Made by a program: the position numbers and the translations under genes. From Nocardioides sp. Root190 (lineage in GTDB: Bacteria > Actinomycetota > Actinomycetes > Propionibacteriales > Nocardioidaceae): a DNA stretch of 64,000 nucleotides. Below are positions 58,978-64,000 of the stretch, piece by piece. The stretch is from contig NZ_LMIA01000008.1 in NCBI RefSeq assembly GCF_001428565.1, forward strand, positions 375,382 to 439,381, in the 5' to 3' direction. Position 1 is the stretch's first letter. The number at the start of each line of letters is the position of its first letter. The notes beneath the pieces were generated by a model, which searched no databases, was not told where the DNA came from, and worked only from the letters and a program-made list of their open reading frames with translations.

Positions 58978-59418
58978 ATGAGCAACGTGGTGGAGCAGTA
59001 CGTCGAGATCGACGCGCCGATCAGCAAGGTCTTCGCCTATGTCGACGACTTCTCGACGACCAAGGACTGGATGTACGGCCTGTCGAAGATCGACCCCGTC
59101 ACCGACCAGCTGCGCGGTGTCGGAGCGGAGTACGACGGCGTGATGAAGGTCGGCGTCGCGCTCAAGTCGCGCATCCACTGCACCGGCTGGGAGCAGGACC
59201 GGCTGATCGAGATGACCTCGGTCAAGGGCATCAAGAACACCCAGCGCTGGACCTTCACCGATCTCGGCGAGGAGCGCACCCGGGTCGACGCCTGGATCGA
59301 GTACACCCTCCCGGGCGGCCCCGCCGGCAAGGCCATCGAGAAGGCGGTCCAGCCCGTCGTGGAGATCGCCATCCGTCACACCAAGGCCTCGCTCGCCAGG
59401 AACATCGAAGCGCTCTGA
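58978..59418 (+). CDS. SRPBCC (START-like) family protein
   Basis: A 146-residue helix-grip protein. YVEIDAPISKVFAYVDDFSTTKDWMYG at the start and the terminal helix VEIAIRHTKASLARNIEAL are typical of polyketide cyclase/SRPBCC proteins that bind hydrophobic ligands. The ligand is unknown. ATG 58978 is preferred over 58969 because of the -10 at 58965-58970. It converges on the lysine operon, with the repeat 59424-59550 between. Confidence 0.85.
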   Translation: MSNVVEQYVEIDAPISKVFAYVDDFSTTKDWMYGLSKIDPVTDQLRGVGAEYDGVMKVGVALKSRIHCTGWEQDRLIEMTSVKGIKNTQRWTFTDLGEERTRVDAWIEYTLPGGPAGKAIEKAVQPVVEIAIRHTKASLARNIEAL

Positions 59419-59423
59419 GGTTG

Positions 59424-59550
59424 CGCGAAGTGCGTGGTCTTCTCCTGCGAAGTGCGCCGTTTTCTCCTTCGAGGTGCGTCTGTTGTGGAGCAGGGCGCTC
59501 ACCTCGAGGGAGAAAACCACGCACTTCGGCGGAGAGAACAGCGCACTTCG
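59424..59550. repeat. long imperfect inverted repeat built of REP-like units
   Basis: Four related 21-mers: two read GCGAAGTGCG...TTCTCC (59424 and 59447) and two are inverted, GGAGAAAACCACGCACTTCG (59509) and GGAGAGAACAGCGCACTTCG (near 59531). TCGAGGTG/CACCTCGA pairs near the middle. The whole folds into a hairpin of about 125 bases between two convergent genes and probably acts as a terminator. The core is shared with 8007-8027. Confidence 0.65.
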
Positions 59551-59552
59551 TG

Positions 59553-60764
59553 TCACACCTGGGCGGCGTAGAGGGCGTACGGGTCGTGGAGGGTGCGACC
59601 GAGGGCGGCCTGCAGCCAGGTGGCGTCGCGGGCGGCTGCGCGCTGGGCCGCGTCCACCGAGCCGTCCGAGGTGAGGTTGGAGGCGAAGATGCCGGCGGCT
59701 GACGTCGGCAGGAAGTCCTCGTAGACGATCGGCTGGAGCAGGCCGGCGTCGTCGCGGCGGTAGTGGGCGAGCCCGGCGTCGTGCAGGCCCTGCTCGGTGT
59801 CGGGGAAGGCGTCGATGCCCCGGGCGTCGTACAGGGAGCGGCCGGCGGGGGTGAGGGCGACGCCTCGCGCCTCGACCTCCCCGAAGCGCACGCTGAGCTC
59901 GCCGCGCACGATCGTCCCGTCGGGTTCGCGGAAGGTGCGTGGCTCGGCGAGGGCGCGGAAGGACGTCTGGCGCAGCAGGACGGCAGGCCTGGAGGTCCGC
60001 GGCGGTCCCTGGATCCGGTCGATCATCTCGATGCCGAGGGCGGTCATGCGGCGGTAGAGGTCGTCGATGTCGAGCACCCGCGGGGTCAGGTGGTTGATGT
60101 GGGTGGAAGCCACCCCGCCGATGTCGGCGGCGACCGAGGAGATCGACTCGAGGTGGTCGTACCAGGCGCGGTCGACCGGCTCGGGGGAGAGGGCGAAGGA
60201 GGCGGTGGCGAGCTCGAGGAACCTCTCGGCGTCGTACGACGACAGCCCGCCCGCCTTCTCCGCGAGATCGGCGAGGTCGAGCAGCTCGTCGGGGAACAGT
60301 CGGCGGGAGCCGAGGAACTCCTCGAGCTGGGACTGCGTCCGGGCGTCGAAGAACCGGCGGTCGTCGACCACCAGCATCGAGGTGAAGACCCGGAACGGGT
60401 TGGCGGCGAGCTCGGCCCCCTCGATCGGGCGGAACGCGGTCGACACCACCGGGATCGGCGGCGTCGCCTCGCGCAGGTCGTAGAAGCCGACGGGGAACAT
60501 CCCGCACGCCCCGAAGATCCGGCCCACCTGGGCGATCTCCTCGGGGGTGCCGACCCGGATCGCCCCGTGGCGCTCGGCCGTGACCCGCGCGACGGACCCG
60601 AGGCGCTCGGCCTCGGGACCCATCGCCGCGAGCACGTCGGCGTTCACGGCCTCGGAGACCTCGACCAGGGTGGTGTAGGCCGGGACCTCGGAGCCGTACA
60701 GGGCCGAGAGGGACCGGGCGAACCGCGCCCGGAGCTCCGTCGTACCGACCGCCGCTCCGCTCAT
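59553..60764 (-). CDS. 2-oxoadipate dioxygenase/decarboxylase (HglS/DUF1338 family)
   Basis: A 403-residue iron enzyme that turns 2-oxoadipate into 2-hydroxyglutarate in lysine breakdown. It has ASTHINHLTPRVLDIDDLY with a metal His, QTSFRALAEPRTF and RFGEVEARGVALTPAGRSLYD, the DUF1338/YdcJ pattern. As the last gene of a leftward operon after an aminoadipate-semialdehyde-type dehydrogenase, this role fits well. ATG 60764 overlaps the upstream stop (ATGA). Confidence 0.88.
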   Translation of the reverse strand: MSGAAVGTTELRARFARSLSALYGSEVPAYTTLVEVSEAVNADVLAAMGPEAERLGSVARVTAERHGAIRVGTPEEIAQVGRIFGACGMFPVGFYDLREATPPIPVVSTAFRPIEGAELAANPFRVFTSMLVVDDRRFFDARTQSQLEEFLGSRRLFPDELLDLADLAEKAGGLSSYDAERFLELATASFALSPEPVDRAWYDHLESISSVAADIGGVASTHINHLTPRVLDIDDLYRRMTALGIEMIDRIQGPPRTSRPAVLLRQTSFRALAEPRTFREPDGTIVRGELSVRFGEVEARGVALTPAGRSLYDARGIDAFPDTEQGLHDAGLAHYRRDDAGLLQPIVYEDFLPTSAAGIFASNLTSDGSVDAAQRAAARDATWLQAALGRTLHDPYALYAAQV

Positions 60765-62278
60765 CCGAACTCGACGCCCTGGGCGAGCGGGAGCTCGGTG
60801 GAGTAGTTGATCGTGTTCGTCGAGCGCCGCATGTAGGCCTTCCACGCGTCGGAGCCGGACTCGCGTCCGCCGCCGGTCTCCTTCTCGCCGCCGAAGGCAC
60901 CGCCGATCTCGGCGCCCGAGGTGCCGATGTTGACGTTGGCGATGCCGCAGTCGGAGCCCACGGCGGACGTGAAGGTCTCGGCCTCGCGCACGTCGAGGGT
61001 GAAGATGGCCGACGACAGCCCCTGCGCCACGTCGTTGTGCAGCGCGATCGCCTCGTCGAGCTCGTCGTAGCTCAGCACGTAGAGCAACGGGGCGAAGGTC
61101 TCCTGCTTCACGATGTCGGTCTGCGCGGGCATGTCGATGATCGCGGGTACGACGTACTGCCCGCCGTCCACGGCGCCGGACATCGCGTCGGCGCGGACGC
61201 CGCCGGTGACCAGGCGGCCGCCGTCGGCCTGGGCCTGCGCGACCGCGGCGAGGAACCCGTCGGTCGCGCCGGCGTCGACCAGCGGACCGACCAGGGTCGA
61301 CTGCTCGAGCGGCGAGCCGATCGAGAGGGTGCCGTAGGCCTTGGAGAGGCGCTCGACGAGCTCGTCGTGGACCGAGGAGTGCACGATCACCCGGCGCAGC
61401 GAGGTGCAGCGCTGGCCGGCCGTGCCGACGGCGGAGAAGACGATGCCGCGCACGGCGAGGTCGAGGTCGGCCGAGGGCGCGATCACGGCGGCGTTGTTGC
61501 CGCCGAGCTCGAGCAGGCAGCGGCCGAGCCGGGCGGCGACCCGCGGTGCGACCAGCTTGCCCATCCGGGTGGAGCCGGTTGCGGAGACCAGCGGCACCCG
61601 CGGGTCGTCGACGAGCACCTCGCCGACCGCGCTCCCGCCCAGGACCACCTGGGTCAACGCGTGCGGCGCCCCCACTCGGCGAGCAGCCTCGTCGGCCAGG
61701 GCCTGGCACGCGAGCGCGGTCAGCAAGGTCTTCTCCGAGGGCTTCCAGATCACGGCGTCGCCCGCGACGAGCGCGAGGGCGGTGTTCCAGGACCAGACGG
61801 CCACGGGGAAGTTGAAGGCGGAGATGACACCGATGACACCGAGCGGGTGCCACTGCTCCATCATCCGGTGGCCGGGTCGCTCCGAGGCGATGGTCAGGCC
61901 GTGCAGCTGGCGGGACAGGCCGACGGCGAACTCGCAGATGTCGATCATCTCCTGGACCTCGCCGAGGCCCTCGGAGCGAATCTTGCCGGCCTCGATCGAG
62001 ACGAGCTCACCGAGCAGCTCCTTGTGCTCGCGCAGCAGCTCGCCGAGCTCGCGGACGAGCTGGCCGCGGACGGGCGCGGGCACGGAGCGCCACTCCTCGA
62101 ACGCGGCGTGGGCGCTGCCGATGGCCGCCGTCACGTGCTCGGGCGAGTGAGCGGTGATGCGGCCCAGCTCGGACCCGTCGACGGGGGAGGAGGCGAGCAG
62201 GTCGCCGTCGGCGCTGAACGGGTCGCGGGCGCCGAGCTCGGCGAGGATCTGTCGGGTGCGGGTGGGGAGGTCGGTCAT
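60761..62278 (-). CDS. L-aminoadipate-semialdehyde/piperidine-6-carboxylate dehydrogenase
   Basis: A 505-residue aldehyde dehydrogenase of the ALDH7 type. The NAD site region WHPLGVIGVISAFNFPVAVWSWN, the Glu in LELGGNNAAV and the catalytic Cys in TAGQRCTSLRR are present, with FGGEKETGGGRESGSDAWKAYMRRSTNTINYS at the end, typical of ALDH7A1/AmaB. It oxidises aminoadipate semialdehyde to 2-aminoadipate. ATG 62278 shares one base with the stop of the saccharopine dehydrogenase gene. Confidence 0.93.
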   Translation of the reverse strand: MTDLPTRTRQILAELGARDPFSADGDLLASSPVDGSELGRITAHSPEHVTAAIGSAHAAFEEWRSVPAPVRGQLVRELGELLREHKELLGELVSIEAGKIRSEGLGEVQEMIDICEFAVGLSRQLHGLTIASERPGHRMMEQWHPLGVIGVISAFNFPVAVWSWNTALALVAGDAVIWKPSEKTLLTALACQALADEAARRVGAPHALTQVVLGGSAVGEVLVDDPRVPLVSATGSTRMGKLVAPRVAARLGRCLLELGGNNAAVIAPSADLDLAVRGIVFSAVGTAGQRCTSLRRVIVHSSVHDELVERLSKAYGTLSIGSPLEQSTLVGPLVDAGATDGFLAAVAQAQADGGRLVTGGVRADAMSGAVDGGQYVVPAIIDMPAQTDIVKQETFAPLLYVLSYDELDEAIALHNDVAQGLSSAIFTLDVREAETFTSAVGSDCGIANVNIGTSGAEIGGAFGGEKETGGGRESGSDAWKAYMRRSTNTINYSTELPLAQGVEFG

Positions 62279-63402
62279 CAGGCGATCTTTCCGTAGTCGG
62301 CGAAACGGCGACCTGCGTGCGTGGCGTGCAGGTCCTCCAGAGCGATGTCCTCCTGGCGTACGAACCCCTCGGCCGGCAGCTTGCCGGACGCGACGAGCTC
62401 GACGACCGCCACGGCCGAGGACGCGGTCGTCCACGAGATGGCGCGCCAGCTGCGGTCGTGGCCCTCGCCGTCGGGCAGGGTGATGGGCAGGTAGCCGCGG
62501 ACGTGGTTCTCGCGGAACGGCTGGCCGTCCTTCACGCCCTCGACGGCCGCGTGGAGGTAGACGATGTCGTCGTTGACCGGGGGCTTGGCCTTGACCAGGA
62601 TCCGGCCGACCTCCTCGCGGCACTCGCGCAGGCCGAGCTCGTCGAACAGGAAGTGCATCTGGTCGAAGTGGCCGGGGTAGCGCAGGGTCTTGTAGTCGAG
62701 ACGCTGGACGCGGCCCTCGTAGGTCTGGCACATCGTGCCCAGGCCGCCGGAGGTGAGCGCGGCCTCGAGCTCGATGCCGCCGATGACGACGCGCTCCTTC
62801 TCCTCCATGGCGGGCACCATCTGGCGGCGACCGGAGCGGAGCACCTCGCAGTCGTTGAGGTACTCGTTGACGACGCCCTCGGCCGACCAGTTGAACGCGT
62901 AGCCGAGCAGGCCGGTGGGGTTCTGTGGCAGTGCGCCGACCTTGAGCTCGATGGAGCGGATCTCCTCGAACCCCTTGGCCAGCGAGGCGCCGACGATGCC
63001 GATCAGCCCGGGAGCCAGGCCGCACTGGGGCACGAACGCCACGCCGGGCGTCGCGGACGCGAGCTCGATCACGCGCTGGGTGGTCGGGACGTCCTCGGTG
63101 AGGTCGAAGTAGTGGCAGCCCACGGCCGCGGCCGCCTCGGCGACCTCGATGTTGCGGTCGTACGGCAGGCAGGAGACGACGGCGTCGACGCCGCGCAGTG
63201 CCTCGCGGAGCGAGTCGCGGTCGGCGACGTCGAGCTCGGCGGTCTCGAAGCGGAGACCGGGGCGGGCCGCGCTGTCGTAGCCACTGACCTTGAAGCCGGC
63301 GTCGGTGAGCAGGCCGGCGACGAGCTCGCCCACCTTGCCGAGTCCGATCACGCCGACCTGGTTGATGATGCGCTTCGCGGGTGTGGCGGTGGGTGTGGTC
63401 AC
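62278..63402 (-). CDS. saccharopine dehydrogenase family protein
   Basis: A 374-residue oxidoreductase. Rossmann motif VGVIGLGKVGELVAGLL at about 15-31, then VDAVVSCLPYDRNIEVAEAAAAVGCHYFDLTED and VPQCGLAPGLIGIVGASL, typical of saccharopine dehydrogenase (LYS9-like). It probably releases aminoadipate semialdehyde and glutamate. GTG 63402 overlaps the aminotransferase stop (GTGA); the frame is open upstream but in shadow of that gene. Confidence 0.88.
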   Translation of the reverse strand: MTTPTATPAKRIINQVGVIGLGKVGELVAGLLTDAGFKVSGYDSAARPGLRFETAELDVADRDSLREALRGVDAVVSCLPYDRNIEVAEAAAAVGCHYFDLTEDVPTTQRVIELASATPGVAFVPQCGLAPGLIGIVGASLAKGFEEIRSIELKVGALPQNPTGLLGYAFNWSAEGVVNEYLNDCEVLRSGRRQMVPAMEEKERVVIGGIELEAALTSGGLGTMCQTYEGRVQRLDYKTLRYPGHFDQMHFLFDELGLRECREEVGRILVKAKPPVNDDIVYLHAAVEGVKDGQPFRENHVRGYLPITLPDGEGHDRSWRAISWTTASSAVAVVELVASGKLPAEGFVRQEDIALEDLHATHAGRRFADYGKIA

Positions 63403-64000
63403 GAGAGGCTCCCTTCGAGCTGGTCCAGTCCCCAGTTGAGGTCGTCGGCGGAGATGACCAGCGGCGGGGCGAGCCGGATGGTCGAGCCGTGGGTGTCCTT
63501 GGCGAGCACGCCGCGTGCCAGCAGGCGTTCGCAGACCTCGCGGCCGGTGCCGAGGGCGGGATCGATGTCGACGCCGGCCCACAGGCCGCGGGAACGGAAG
63601 GACACGACACCGTGGCCGACCATGGCCTGCAGTCGCTCGGCGAGCACGTCACCGAGCGCGGCGGCGCGGGCCTGGTGCTCGCCGGAGCGCAACATCGTGA
63701 CGACCTCGAGCGCGACGGCGCACGCCAGCGGGTTGCCGCCGAACGTGGAGCCGTGCTGGCCCGGGTGCAGCACCCCGAGCACGTCGCTGTCGCCCACGAC
63801 GGCCGAGACCGGCACCACGCCGCCGCCGAGCGCCTTGCCCAGCACGTAGAGGTCGGGTACGACGCCCGCGTGGTCGCACGCGAACGTCCGTCCCGTGCGG
63901 CCGAGGCCGGACTGGATCTCGTCCGCGACGAAGAGCACCCGCTCCCGGCTGCACAGCTCGCGCACACCGGGGAGGTAGTCGGCCGGGGGGATGACGACAC
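63399..64000 (-). CDS. class III PLP aminotransferase (ornithine/lysine type), cut by window edge
   Basis: The C-terminal 200 residues or so of an ornithine-type aminotransferase; the 5' part lies beyond 64000. Visible are VIPPADYLPGVREL, ADEIQSGLGRTGRTF with the PLP-binding Asp, the Lys in YVLGKALGGGVVPVSAV, and QHGSTFGGNPLACAVALEV. RocD-like enzymes use ornithine; in this operon lysine or 2-aminoadipate is also a plausible substrate. It is the most upstream visible gene of the lysine operon. Confidence 0.9.
   Translation of the reverse strand, partial: VVIPPADYLPGVRELCSRERVLFVADEIQSGLGRTGRTFACDHAGVVPDLYVLGKALGGGVVPVSAVVGDSDVLGVLHPGQHGSTFGGNPLACAVALEVVTMLRSGEHQARAAALGDVLAERLQAMVGHGVVSFRSRGLWAGVDIDPALGTGREVCERLLARGVLAKDTHGSTIRLAPPLVISADDLNWGLDQLEGSLS

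Noticed and set aside
60761..64000. 1079-residue continuous frame on the minus strand
   Set aside because: Only its last 505 residues are real (aldehyde dehydrogenase). The upstream part is a shadow of the saccharopine dehydrogenase and aminotransferase genes, which lie in other frames.

Overview
The window comes from a high-GC Gram-positive chromosome. The gene repertoire (LexA, NrdR with a B12-dependent ribonucleotide reductase, HflX, a WS/DGAT acyltransferase, a 13E12-type HNH protein), the many GTG starts and the many leaderless promoters fit an actinobacterium of the Nocardioidaceae, probably Nocardioides. That assignment is inference from gene content and style, not from a marker gene. 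I saw no rRNA, tRNA or CRISPR array.

Layout. 0.1-10.7 kb: housekeeping genes (PPOX flavoprotein, dapF, an HSD10-like dehydrogenase, a PhoD phosphatase, hflX, a DinG-like helicase). 10.7-13.8 kb: two paralogous secreted MXAN_6640-type metalloproteases, one with a destroyed zinc motif. 13.8-15.3 kb: lexA and a divergent LysM protein share a promoter region full of LexA boxes. 16.4-20.1 kb: nrdR-nrdJ behind a paired NrdR box. 20.3-29.5 kb: a lower-GC seven-gene island (Dcm methylase, Vsr nuclease, Z1 helicase, PD-(D/E)XK protein, GHKL/MORC-type ATPase and two uncharacterised proteins) with overlapping genes. This is a predicted defence system of the class inferred computationally for MutL/MORC-type ATPases and is the most interesting locus here. 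29.5-32.6 kb: a NERD-UvrD helicase and an SOS-box-preceded DUF222/HNH protein.

32.9-40 kb: TetR regulators, a Nudix-DUF2237 fusion, DNA glycosylase Mpg, PpnP, a secreted nuclease and small membrane proteins. 40-45 kb: a divergent gluconate locus (gntR, gntK, gntP), then a fused receiver/thioredoxin-reductase-like protein and a hemerythrin. 46.7-48.5 kb: Mug glycosylase facing an orphan adenine methylase. 48.5-54.7 kb: WS/DGAT, an FG-GAP-like membrane protein, a glutamate-cysteine-ligase-like enzyme, a ThrE-type exporter. 54.8-58.9 kb: a TetR regulator facing a Baeyer-Villiger monooxygenase-SDR-FUSC operon across a near-perfect operator. 59.5-64 kb: a tightly overlapping leftward operon for lysine/2-aminoadipate breakdown, cut by the window edge.

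Two genome-style signals recur: about twenty genes start 6-8 nt after a TANNNT-like -10 hexamer (leaderless transcripts), and short REP-like repeats sit in gene junctions. Intervals not listed are under about 300 bases and showed no gene.
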